Assembly (NCBI GenBank): GCA_964563925.1
Contig: CAZLZD010000100.1
Span: 1-8,485, forward strand
Direction of reading: 5' to 3'
Origin: JAUILA01 sp964563925
GTDB taxonomy: Bacteria; Bacteroidota; Bacteroidia; Cytophagales; Cyclobacteriaceae
DNA length: 8,485 nucleotides
Position numbers and translations under genes: made by a program. Shown here piece after piece: positions 1 to 7,192 of the stretch. The notes under the pieces were generated by a model that saw only the letters and a list, made by a program, of their open reading frames with translations, was not told the DNA's origin and did no database searches. The first letter of the stretch is position 1. Each line of letters begins with the position of its first letter.

Positions 1-374
1 CCTCTCTTTCACCCGGAGAAGCGTTTGTCAGGAATTACGTACGCAATGGACCCCACGCATGGTACGATCCATATTTCGACTCCACACCCCTTTGGGAGGG
101 GGTGTATGTCAATACGGATATGTTTGGTTACGTCTGGGGAGAGGTATTCGCCAGCATAGATATACGGAACGGACTGGATGAACTGGATGTGCCGGTGTTC
201 ATCGCCCTGGGCCGTTTTGATAACCTGGTAGCTCCTCCGGATTCCTGGAATGATTACCGGGAGAATTTTAAGGACCTGACGATACGGGTGTTTGAAAAAA
301 GCGGGCATACCCCCATGATGGAAGAGCCGGAAGTCTTTGACCTGGAATTACTTAGCTGGCTGATAGCAAAGTGA
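1..374 (+). CDS. Alpha/beta hydrolase, C-terminal part (5' end cut by window)
   Basis: The reading frame is open from the left edge (first full codon at 3) to the TGA at 372-374, so only the last 123 residues are visible. Two features of the alpha/beta-hydrolase fold appear in the right order and spacing. The motif VPVFIALGRFDNLVAPP holds the likely catalytic acid, Asp at 219-221, after a beta strand. The motif SGHTPMMEEPEVF holds the likely catalytic His at 306-308, followed by a closing helix. The nucleophile elbow (GxSxG) would lie upstream of the window. The cap-like stretch before the acid is rich in aromatic residues, as in proline-iminopeptidase/S33-type and related hydrolases, but the substrate cannot be assigned. 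A GTG at 102 is internal to the continuous frame and is not taken as the start. The next gene follows after 75 bp in the same direction. Confidence 0.85.
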   Translation, partial: SLSPGEAFVRNYVRNGPHAWYDPYFDSTPLWEGVYVNTDMFGYVWGEVFASIDIRNGLDELDVPVFIALGRFDNLVAPPDSWNDYRENFKDLTIRVFEKSGHTPMMEEPEVFDLELLSWLIAK

Positions 375-389
375 TTAGGGGAAAAATTA

Positions 390-398
390 GTATCTTCC
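390..398 (+). promoter_or_regulatory. Weak candidate -7 box for the DUF418 gene
   Basis: GTATCTTCC in the 75-bp gap resembles the Bacteroidota -7 element TAnnTTTG, with four of six fixed positions matching. It lies about 50 bp before the ATG at 450. No clear -33 TTTG lies at the expected spacing, so this is only a candidate. The gene could equally be read through from the hydrolase gene. Confidence 0.2.
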
Positions 399-449
399 GC
401 TATTATGCAAGTATAGTTCGCTACCCTGATTCCTGCTTACCCTATTTCT

Positions 450-1667
450 ATGAAACCTACTCAACCTAATGAACGATACGGCATCCTGGATATACTGCGG
501 GGCTTTGCCCTGTGCGGGGTGATGATCGCCAACATGGCCACCCATTCCGGCTACTGGTTCCTTACCGAAGAGAGCCAGGCGGCACTTCCGCTGGCCGGGG
601 CAGGTGACAAACTTTTATGGTGGGTCCACTTTATTACAGACGGGAAATTCTACAGCATTTTCTCGCTGCTTTTTGGCATCGGATTCGGATTGCAGCTACA
701 GCGCGCCATGGAGAAGGGGGAGCGGTTCGGGGGTCTCTTCAGCCGAAGGCTGGGGATTCTGTTCCTTTTCGGTTTGCTGCATGCCATTCTGTTTTACGTC
801 GGGGATATCCTTACTGTATATGCATTGCTGGGGTTTGTGCTGATGCTTTTCCGAAAAACCTCCACACGCAACCTGCTCCGGTGGGCGCTGGTATTACTGC
901 TCCTCCCCGTCGTCCAGTATGCCATTCTCTGGTTTCCCCACCTGGCATCGGGTCCGCTTGAAGCCACCCGTCACCCCATGTTTGACCAGCTGATCGCCGC
1001 CTACCAAAGCGGCTCCCTGGCTGATATCCTGATGATGAATACCGGCGGACTCATCTTCGGGCGGTATCCTGACCTGTTTGCCACCGGCCGGTTCTTCAAA
1101 GTGCTGGCCATGTTCCTGCTGGGTTTTTATGTGGCACGGAAGATGCTGTTCGCCGACCTGCCGGCGCACCGGGCATTTTTCAAAAAAGTCCTCACCTGGG
1201 GATTGATCATTGGAATCCCCTGCAACCTGGTCCTGGCGACGCTGATGGAAAACAACTGGTACGCCTCCTACGCGCCCCTGGGTATCCTGGAGCCCCTGGT
1301 ATATGCCTACGGCGTTCCGGCACTCGGACTTGCCTATGCAGCCGGACTGGCCCTGTTGTATCCAAAAGAATGGTACCGGAAACGACTGAATGTATTTGCC
1401 CCCTACGGCCGGATGGCCCTGACCAATTACCTGATGCAAAGTGTGATTGCCTGCCTGATTTTTACGAGTTACGGGCTGGGCCTTTACGGACAAGTCGGAC
1501 CAGTTTACCTGACACTCATCGGTCTGGCCATACTCCTTTTCCAGATCCCCTTCAGTGCATTCTGGCTTAGCCATTACAGGTATGGTCCGATGGAATGGCT
1601 CTGGAGGTCCATGACTTATAAAAAATGGCAACCATTAAAGAAGGTACAGCCCGGAATGGCCGGGTAA
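450..1667 (+). CDS. DUF418 (YeiB-like) multi-pass inner-membrane protein
   Basis: This 405-residue polytopic protein shows the hallmarks of the YeiB/DUF418 family. The N-terminal helix has the D-x-x-R-G motif (DILRGFALCGVMIAN, residues 14-28). YVGDILTVYALLGF (116-129) matches the family GDIL motif. The C-terminal DUF418 region has GRMALTNYLMQS (320-331) and YRYGPMEWLWRSMTY (376-390). About nine or ten hydrophobic helices can be seen, for example around 67-82, 100-134, 143-162, 216-234, 248-266, 283-303 and 352-374. The length is normal for the family. DUF418 proteins are related to the membrane acyltransferases of the acyltransferase-3/HGSNAT group. By inference the protein may move acyl groups across or at the membrane, but its substrate is not known. 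The ATG at 450 lacks a Shine-Dalgarno, as do its neighbours. It lies 75 bp after the hydrolase and 89 bp before the acylase. Confidence 0.92.
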   Translation: MKPTQPNERYGILDILRGFALCGVMIANMATHSGYWFLTEESQAALPLAGAGDKLLWWVHFITDGKFYSIFSLLFGIGFGLQLQRAMEKGERFGGLFSRRLGILFLFGLLHAILFYVGDILTVYALLGFVLMLFRKTSTRNLLRWALVLLLLPVVQYAILWFPHLASGPLEATRHPMFDQLIAAYQSGSLADILMMNTGGLIFGRYPDLFATGRFFKVLAMFLLGFYVARKMLFADLPAHRAFFKKVLTWGLIIGIPCNLVLATLMENNWYASYAPLGILEPLVYAYGVPALGLAYAAGLALLYPKEWYRKRLNVFAPYGRMALTNYLMQSVIACLIFTSYGLGLYGQVGPVYLTLIGLAILLFQIPFSAFWLSHYRYGPMEWLWRSMTYKKWQPLKKVQPGMAG

Positions 1668-1678
1668 CGGTTGTTTTC
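1650..1678 (+). terminator. Possible weak intrinsic terminator at the DUF418 gene end
   Basis: CCCGG (1650-1654) and CCGGG (1660-1664) form a 5-bp GC stem with a 5-nt loop. The stem overlaps the last codons and abuts the TAA. A T-rich stretch (TTGTTTT, 1671-1677) follows after six bases. The stem is short and the T tract is interrupted and offset, so termination would be weak at best. Confidence 0.28.
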
Positions 1679-1727
1679 ATACCAAAAAATCATGGTTTTT
1701 GAGGAATACGCGCAAGGGGCAATTTTA

Positions 1728-1738
1728 GTATATTGACC
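1728..1738 (+). promoter_or_regulatory. GTATATTGACC box upstream of the acylase gene
   Basis: The same 11 bases occur upstream of the sulfatase at 5665-5675. TATATTGA loosely fits the Bacteroidota -7 element TAnnTTTG. It ends 18 bp before the ATG at 1757, which would give a very short leader. A TTTG at 1698-1701 is further upstream than the usual -33 spacing. The box contains an in-frame TTG that could be misread as the acylase start codon. Confidence 0.35.
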
Positions 1739-1756
1739 CGGTCAACCTATATTACT

Positions 1757-3916
1757 ATGATCAGGATTCTCTGTCTTTTTTCCCTGTTTATTATTGTTTA
1801 CGCCTGTTCACCTGATCCCGGCCCGGCTCTTCAGGACCGGGTCACCATATACCGCGACGAATTCGGCGTTGCCCATGTGTATGGCGAAGATGACGAAAGT
1901 GCCGCTTTTGGCTATGCGTATGCCATGGCCGAAGATAACTTCAGACTTATCCTGGAGAATTACATTCATGCACTGGGACGCTCAACCGAGCTGATAGGGG
2001 AAAAGGGCCTGATGGATGACTGGCTAAACCGTTCCCTGGAAATCACCCGTCATTCCCGCGAGGAGTTTGACCAACTAAGCCCGGATGTACAGGCCATATG
2101 CAGGGGATACGCCGCCGGACTCAATTATTACGTTCAAACCCATCCGGAAGCGGATATCCGCATCCTTAGCGAATTTGAACCTTGGCATCCGCTGGCTTTC
2201 ATTAATTATCTCTATTATCAGCGCGGATTTCTGCCCTCATCCAATATTCCCTATGCCAGCGTCCGTGCCGCATTCCGTAAATTAAACCATATGCCGGGGA
2301 ATGAGCTGACCTCCCTTGTGATTCTCAATACCAAAAACGAGGGAGAAGGTTCAAATTCATGGGCAGTCAATGGGTCAAAAAGTGCCTCCGGAAATGCCAT
2401 GCTGTTCATTAATCCTCACCTTCCCTGGTTTGGTTCGGCCCAGGTGTATGAGGCGCACATAATGAGCAAAACCGGGTGGAATTTCACCGGCTATACCCGG
2501 TTCGGATTTCCCCTTCCCTACGTCGGGCATAATGAACACCTGGGCTGGGCGAGTACAAACAATGATGCAGACCTGGTGGATACCTATTATGAATATTTTA
2601 CCCATGAGGAGGATTCCCTGGCCTATGAATATGAAGATGGATACCGGCAATCAGTCACATGGAATGAGACCATTCAAATCCTGGCTGACAGCGGGATGGC
2701 CGACCGTGAGCTCACATTTCTTAAAACCCACCACGGGCCAGTGCTCGGTTTCCAGAATGACCAGCCCGTGACAGTCCGCCTGGCACGATATGAAACACCT
2801 GGCTGGATGGAACAATGGTACCGGATGACCCGTGCCGGCAACCTTTCGGAATTCCGGGAGGCCGTTTCACCCCTCGAAGTCCAGTTTGGTAATTTTATGT
2901 ACGCCGACCAGGAAGGAAATATATGGTATGTGTATAACGGAGCCATTCCAAAAAGGGATGAATCCTTTGACTGGGAACAGCCAGTACCCGGCAACACCGC
3001 GCAGACCGAATGGAAGGGATACCATACCCTGGACGAACTGCCACAGATCTTCAATCCCGGTTCCCACTGGATGCAGAATTGCAATGGCACCCCGGTGCTG
3101 GGATCCGAACCGGACGATTCGCCAGGAAAGGAAGACTTCCCGTCCTACATGATCGTGGAACCAGACAACGCCCGGTCGGAATATGCACGACGCATTCTCC
3201 GCGAAACTGAAGTATTCACCTATGATACCTTCCGGGACAGCACCTACTCCACCTACCTGATAAGTGCTGAAAAGGACATTCCAGTACTACGCCGGGAAGC
3301 GCGGGACCGTGAGCTGACACCCGCTCAGCAGGAAGCCATTGACATGCTTAGTAACTGGGACCGGATAAGCCGGCTGGAATCCGTGGAAACCACCCTGTAT
3401 ATTCTTATGATGTTTTCCTCCTGGCGCGATGCGGCCCGATCAGACTCGGACAGCATTTCGCTGGTGACCGGCCTGCTCAATGCAATGCAGGATTTACAGG
3501 AAACACGTGGTTCCTGGATGATACCCTGGGGAGAAATGCAACGGCTCCAGCGACCCGCTCAGCATGCATTTAATGAAGTTCTTTTCAATGATTCGCTTCC
3601 TTCCATTCCGCTTACAGGTACCCCTTCGTGGACAGGGGCAAGCTTCATTTCCAATGCACGTCCCAACCGGCAGGGAAACAAATATATGTACGGGATCCAC
3701 GGGAACAGCTATGTCAGTATCGTGGAATTCGGGGATAGGATCAGGTCAGGGTCTCTCCACCCGTTCGGTCCCGATAGCGACCCCGAATCTGCCCATTATT
3801 TTGACCAGGCCGATCGATTTGTCAATGGAAAGTATAAACCTGCCTACACCTACCTGGAAGATGTCGTAGCAGCTGCAGTGGAAACGTATGCACCGGGTAA
3901 AAGAACGGTCCGGTAA
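1757..3916 (+). CDS. Penicillin-acylase-family Ntn-hydrolase, predicted lipoprotein
   Basis: This 719-residue protein belongs to the penicillin amidase/AHL acylase family: amide-hydrolysing N-terminal-nucleophile enzymes that mature by self-cleavage into alpha and beta chains. A lipoprotein signal runs from residue 1 to VYA|C17, so it should be membrane-anchored and act outside the inner membrane. EGEGSNSWAV (195-204) contains the Gly198-Ser199 autocleavage site (Ser codon 2351-2353). Ser199 becomes beta-1, the catalytic nucleophile. NPHLPWFG places His221 at beta-23, the position of the conserved His in cephalosporin and AHL acylases. Downstream family blocks include YVGHNEHLGWASTNNDAD, GNFMYADQEGNIWYV and a QNCN motif (440-443) that probably supplies the oxyanion Asn. 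The length is typical and the active site looks intact. The start is set at ATG 1757 because it begins directly with the signal peptide. A TTG at 1733 would add eight residues and lies inside a promoter-like box. The substrate is unknown; AHL signals, beta-lactam side chains or other N-acyl compounds are all possible. Confidence 0.93.
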   Translation: MIRILCLFSLFIIVYACSPDPGPALQDRVTIYRDEFGVAHVYGEDDESAAFGYAYAMAEDNFRLILENYIHALGRSTELIGEKGLMDDWLNRSLEITRHSREEFDQLSPDVQAICRGYAAGLNYYVQTHPEADIRILSEFEPWHPLAFINYLYYQRGFLPSSNIPYASVRAAFRKLNHMPGNELTSLVILNTKNEGEGSNSWAVNGSKSASGNAMLFINPHLPWFGSAQVYEAHIMSKTGWNFTGYTRFGFPLPYVGHNEHLGWASTNNDADLVDTYYEYFTHEEDSLAYEYEDGYRQSVTWNETIQILADSGMADRELTFLKTHHGPVLGFQNDQPVTVRLARYETPGWMEQWYRMTRAGNLSEFREAVSPLEVQFGNFMYADQEGNIWYVYNGAIPKRDESFDWEQPVPGNTAQTEWKGYHTLDELPQIFNPGSHWMQNCNGTPVLGSEPDDSPGKEDFPSYMIVEPDNARSEYARRILRETEVFTYDTFRDSTYSTYLISAEKDIPVLRREARDRELTPAQQEAIDMLSNWDRISRLESVETTLYILMMFSSWRDAARSDSDSISLVTGLLNAMQDLQETRGSWMIPWGEMQRLQRPAQHAFNEVLFNDSLPSIPLTGTPSWTGASFISNARPNRQGNKYMYGIHGNSYVSIVEFGDRIRSGSLHPFGPDSDPESAHYFDQADRFVNGKYKPAYTYLEDVVAAAVETYAPGKRTVR

Positions 3917-3959
3917 TCACTCAACTTTAATTCACCCAACCAAAATCACACGTACCTAT

Positions 3960-5579
3960 ATGACCAGGAAATTCCGATCACCCGCTTTTCTGATTCTTGC
4001 CTGCTATCTCTTTCTCACTGCATTTAATATAAATAAGGCCTTCGTCATGGATGATACTTTTCATCTGGAGGCCGCACAATGGATCGCTGATAACCCGGCC
4101 AGGCCCATGTCGGGTAAAATTCTCTGGAACCAGGGACCCCCCTCCGCCATCTACGAAGGAAACCAGCCGCCACTGTATTTTTACCTGGTGGCCGCCACCG
4201 GTGAACTATTCGGATATGACGAAATTCCTATGCACCTGTTCCAGTCCATTTTTACGTTGCTGTTACTGATCTGTTTTTACCGTACCGCGCGCCTTTATTC
4301 GCCCAATGCGGCGCCCTGGCTCCTGTTGTTGCTGACGGGTTGCCCGGCGTTGGTGATGGGGCAAAACCTGATGACCGATGTACCGCTGCTGTCACTGCTG
4401 ATTGCGTCATTTTATTATTTGCTCATAGCTGCGGAGAAACAGCAAGTCAAAAACTATATTGCCTCTGCCCTTTTCCTGACCGCCGCAATCCTGATCAAGT
4501 ATTCAGCCCTTCCTATGCTGATCGTATTCGGGTTAATGATCCTGTTCAGAAAGCAGTATCGCTTGCTATGGGTGCTGGCCATCCCCGTGGGAATACTTAT
4601 CGGGTGGGCGTACTGGAACCTGTGGGAATTCGGTCATATACACATGTTACAGCGCGGTGGAAATTCACTGGGGTATGTGCTGTTGAGTTTCCTTGCCAAC
4701 CTGGTCCCTTTCCTGGTCTTGCTGGGAGCCCTGGTATTACTTTCCTTTTTTATCATCAAAGTGAAGGCTGGCGCCCGTGCCAGCAGTCTGCTCACCTACC
4801 TGGCCGCCGGGATGATTTTATTGTTCGTTTTAACCTGGAAAATTGAAATGTTCCGTGAGATCACCCGCTATACCCTGCTGTTCCTTTTTCTGGTCAACGG
4901 CCTGATACTTGTGATCACGATGATCAGGCGGATCCGTACCGAATTCAGGCGTTCTGACAGATTATCTGATAATAAAAAAGTGCTGTATCTATACCTGGGA
5001 ACATTCACCCTGTTTATTCTCTTTCTCAGTCCGTTTATGGCCGCCCGGCATGTCATGCTGATTATTCCCTTTGTACTGATCCTGTTGTCAGAGTATATAC
5101 TGAATTCCGGGCGGTACATGCGCTACCTTGTGACCAGCCTGACCTTCCTGGCGGGTGTGGCCGTGGGCCTGGGAGATCTGGCTATGGCCGGTGTATACCG
5201 CTCCTATCCCGCGCAAAAAATCGTCGAAAAAGAAGGGGAAGTCCGGACAGTCGGACACTGGGGCTGGCAATGGTATTCTCAGAAACAGGGCATCCAACCA
5301 TTCCGGCCCGGGGAAACGAATCTTAAGGATGGGGACCTTTTACTGATCCCGGATTTTGTGGCGGACCAAAGCCTCGCTCAGCGGTTACCCGATACCTTTT
5401 ATTACGACGAGGTTGGGATCGATTCGGTATACACTCCCTGGTATGCCCCCATGGAAACGGTATGGCTTTACAGGTATTTTGTTCCCATGGTGCCCTGGGG
5501 TCCTTCCCGGGAGCTGCAGGAAACCTTCTCCAGGGTCCGGGTGCGGGACAAGTCAAAGCCCGGACCTTACCGGAAATGA
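3960..5579 (+). CDS. GT-C family (ArnT/PMT-like) membrane glycosyltransferase
   Basis: This 539-residue multi-pass protein resembles the GT39/ArnT/RgtA-like integral-membrane glycosyltransferases. Those enzymes take sugars from polyprenyl-phosphate donors and act on the periplasmic side. The first periplasmic loop after TM1 carries the paired acidic motif (Asp31-Asp32, then Glu37), the probable catalytic and metal-binding site. NQPPLYFYL (68-76), LMTDVPLL (137-144) and LIKYSALP (178-185) are typical conserved blocks. RHVMLIIPF (363-371) lies in a late membrane helix. The last 120 residues form a soluble periplasmic domain with HWGWQWYSQKQG and KDGDLLLIP, as often seen in this group. The frame stays open back to 3888, overlapping the acylase. 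ATG 3960 is preferred because it removes the overlap and gives a short positively charged N terminus directly before TM1. It lies 43 bp after the acylase stop, so cotranscription is likely. Acceptor (lipid A, protein or glycan) is unknown. Confidence 0.88.
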   Translation: MTRKFRSPAFLILACYLFLTAFNINKAFVMDDTFHLEAAQWIADNPARPMSGKILWNQGPPSAIYEGNQPPLYFYLVAATGELFGYDEIPMHLFQSIFTLLLLICFYRTARLYSPNAAPWLLLLLTGCPALVMGQNLMTDVPLLSLLIASFYYLLIAAEKQQVKNYIASALFLTAAILIKYSALPMLIVFGLMILFRKQYRLLWVLAIPVGILIGWAYWNLWEFGHIHMLQRGGNSLGYVLLSFLANLVPFLVLLGALVLLSFFIIKVKAGARASSLLTYLAAGMILLFVLTWKIEMFREITRYTLLFLFLVNGLILVITMIRRIRTEFRRSDRLSDNKKVLYLYLGTFTLFILFLSPFMAARHVMLIIPFVLILLSEYILNSGRYMRYLVTSLTFLAGVAVGLGDLAMAGVYRSYPAQKIVEKEGEVRTVGHWGWQWYSQKQGIQPFRPGETNLKDGDLLLIPDFVADQSLAQRLPDTFYYDEVGIDSVYTPWYAPMETVWLYRYFVPMVPWGPSRELQETFSRVRVRDKSKPGPYRK

Positions 5580-5605
5580 TAAAACAGACCAGGTTTACAC
5601 ATACG

Positions 5606-5631
5606 CCGGATCGCTGATCCCTCATATCCGG
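5606..5631. repeat. Short inverted repeats in the glycosyltransferase-sulfatase gap
   Basis: CCGGAT (5606-5611) is mirrored by ATCCGG (5626-5631) around a 14-nt loop. Inside it GGATC and GATCC (5608-5612 and 5616-5620) form an alternative 5-bp hairpin with a 3-nt loop. No T run follows, so this is not a classical terminator. It may be chance, as CCGG is very common in this window. Confidence 0.25.
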
Positions 5632-5664
5632 AAACATGGATGCAATGGCACTTCTCCAAAAACC

Positions 5665-5675
5665 GTATATTGACC
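5665..5675 (+). promoter_or_regulatory. GTATATTGACC box upstream of the sulfatase gene
   Basis: This 11-base match to the element at 1728-1738 ends 23 bp before the sulfatase ATG. It has the same orientation and nearly the same distance from the start as the copy before the acylase. TATATTGA loosely matches the Bacteroidota -7 consensus TAnnTTTG. No convincing -33 TTTG is visible. It suggests that the sulfatase has its own promoter despite following the glycosyltransferase by 119 bp. Confidence 0.35.
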
Positions 5676-5698
5676 TGGACTTATAATTCTGTAAACCC

Positions 5699-7189
5699 AT
5701 GTTCAATAAATGCTGCGTGTATCTGCTGATCCTGTTCAGCCTGCCGGCTGCCGCCCAGCAACCTAACATCCTTCTTATTGTTTCCGACGACCTGAACACG
5801 AGGATCGGTCCGTACACCCAAATCAACGACCACACCCCGCACCTGGACCGGCTGGCGAAGGAAGGCGTGAAATTTACCCGGACCTTTGCGCAATACCCGG
5901 TATGCGGACCGTCGAGGGCATCCTTCATGAGCGGATTGTACCCGGAGACCAACGGAATCCTGGGGAATGGCTACGGCCTGGGCAGCTATCAGGCCGCAAC
6001 GCCCTCCCTGGCAAATCATCCCTCGCTGGGAGAATTTTTCCGGCAACAGGGTTATTATACGGCAAGGGTTTCCAAGATATTTCACATGGGCGTTCCCGGC
6101 GGGATCGAGCGGGGCGAACAGGGGGCGGACATCCCGGCTTCGTGGGATTATGCTCAAAATGTGATGGGCCCGGAGACGATGAGTGCAGGCACCCTGGAGC
6201 TTCTCTCGCCAAAAAACCATCATTACGGGTCCAACTTCGCCCGGATGATCCTGCCGGATGAATACGAAGTTTCCCAAACCGATTACGTGGCCACCAGCCA
6301 GGCCATTGCCATCCTGGAAAACCGGACCGGCCGGATTCCGGAAGGGGCCACCAACCGGGTGAAGTTCAAGGCGGACAAGCCGTTTTTCCTGGCGGTCGGA
6401 CTGGTCAGGCCGCATGTCCCCCTTATCGCACCGCAGAATTGCTTCGCTCATTATCCAGTCGATTCGATGCAACTGCCTGAGGTGAAGGGCCTGGAGAATG
6501 TGCCGCAGGCCGCATTGCGCCTGAGAAATGAACATATCTGGGGGATGAACGAGGCACAGCAAAAGCAGACGATCAGCGCCTACCTTGCCAGTGTGCGGTT
6601 TATGGACCAGCAGGTTGGCCGGCTGCTGGATGCCCTTGATCGTTCAGGGGCCCGCGAAAATACCATCGTAGTGTTTATTTCAGATCATGGGTTCAACCTG
6701 GGCGAGCATGACTGCTGGGCCAAGACCAGCCTGTGGGACGAAAGCCTGCATGTGCCTATGATTATTTCCGCCCCGGCCTACCGTGAAACGAATGGCAGGG
6801 AAACAGGTCAGGTAACCGAACTGATCGACCTCTACCCTACCCTTGCCGAATTATGTGGCCTGCAGGACAGCATCCCGTCCATTCTCCAGGGCAAAAGCCT
6901 TGTTCCTCTACTGGAAAATCCACAAGCACAAACCGGGGATCGCTATGCATACACTGTCACCCACGGCGGAAATGCCGGAGCGTTGACCGGAAGTCGCTGG
7001 AAATACAATCGCTGGAACAATGAAGGCGGGGTTCCAGATGAAGAGCTGTACGATCATGAAAATGATCCTGAAGAACTCCATAACCTGTCGGGAGACAAGC
7101 AATACAAGCGGATTTTAGACGAATTACGTAAACGCTTTGAACGCATGAAAGAACTGGCCGTTCCGGATAGTACCGTACTGGGTAAATAA
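5699..7189 (+). CDS. Secreted type I sulfatase, iduronate-2-sulfatase-like
   Basis: This 496-residue formylglycine-dependent sulfatase hydrolyses sulfate esters, probably on a sulfated glycan. A Sec signal peptide (residues 1 to about 19, SLPAAA|QQ) predicts export to the periplasm or beyond. Metal-binding Asp30-Asp31 (IVSDDLN) start the alkaline-phosphatase-like fold. Cys69-Gly-Pro-Ser-Arg73 (codon of Cys at 5903-5905) is the C-x-P-x-R signature, in which Cys is converted to formylglycine. Other active-site blocks are SKIFH (125-129), RPHVP (237-241) and SDHGFNLGEHDCWAKTSLWD (328-347), which supplies Asp329, His330 and Lys342. The GEH-x-x-WAK pattern resembles human iduronate-2-sulfatase, so an IDS-like subfamily is inferred. 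The C-terminal block ELYDHENDPEELHNLS is typical of the family. The Cys-type enzyme needs an anaerobic sulfatase maturase (anSME) or FGE, which is not encoded here. ATG 5699 begins directly with the signal peptide. The true substrate is unproven. Confidence 0.95.
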   Translation: MFNKCCVYLLILFSLPAAAQQPNILLIVSDDLNTRIGPYTQINDHTPHLDRLAKEGVKFTRTFAQYPVCGPSRASFMSGLYPETNGILGNGYGLGSYQAATPSLANHPSLGEFFRQQGYYTARVSKIFHMGVPGGIERGEQGADIPASWDYAQNVMGPETMSAGTLELLSPKNHHYGSNFARMILPDEYEVSQTDYVATSQAIAILENRTGRIPEGATNRVKFKADKPFFLAVGLVRPHVPLIAPQNCFAHYPVDSMQLPEVKGLENVPQAALRLRNEHIWGMNEAQQKQTISAYLASVRFMDQQVGRLLDALDRSGARENTIVVFISDHGFNLGEHDCWAKTSLWDESLHVPMIISAPAYRETNGRETGQVTELIDLYPTLAELCGLQDSIPSILQGKSLVPLLENPQAQTGDRYAYTVTHGGNAGALTGSRWKYNRWNNEGGVPDEELYDHENDPEELHNLSGDKQYKRILDELRKRFERMKELAVPDSTVLGK

Positions 7190-7192
7190 TTC

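Noticed and set aside
9..308. Open frame of 99 codons on the minus strand
   Set aside because: It is antisense to the alpha/beta hydrolase end, which has catalytic Asp and His in the expected order.
894..1631. Open frame of 245 codons on the minus strand
   Set aside because: It is antisense to the DUF418 gene. The product is rich in Gln, Gly and His with no membrane or fold pattern, typical of a shadow frame.
4340..4846. Open frame of 168 codons on the plus strand
   Set aside because: It overlaps the glycosyltransferase in another frame, whereas the glycosyltransferase frame carries clear GT-C motifs.
5323..5952. Open frame of 209 codons on the minus strand
   Set aside because: It spans the ends of the glycosyltransferase and sulfatase genes in antisense, has low-complexity Arg/Pro content and no family signature.
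6290..6360. Dense CCGG clusters as a possible structured or regulatory element
   Set aside because: CCGG is frequent throughout the window, and here it follows from in-frame Asn-Arg-Thr-Gly-Arg and Pro-Glu codons of the sulfatase.
5681..6562. Open frame of 293 codons on the minus strand
   Set aside because: It lies antisense to the well-supported sulfatase gene, has no recognisable domain, and reflects the third-position composition of the sense gene.
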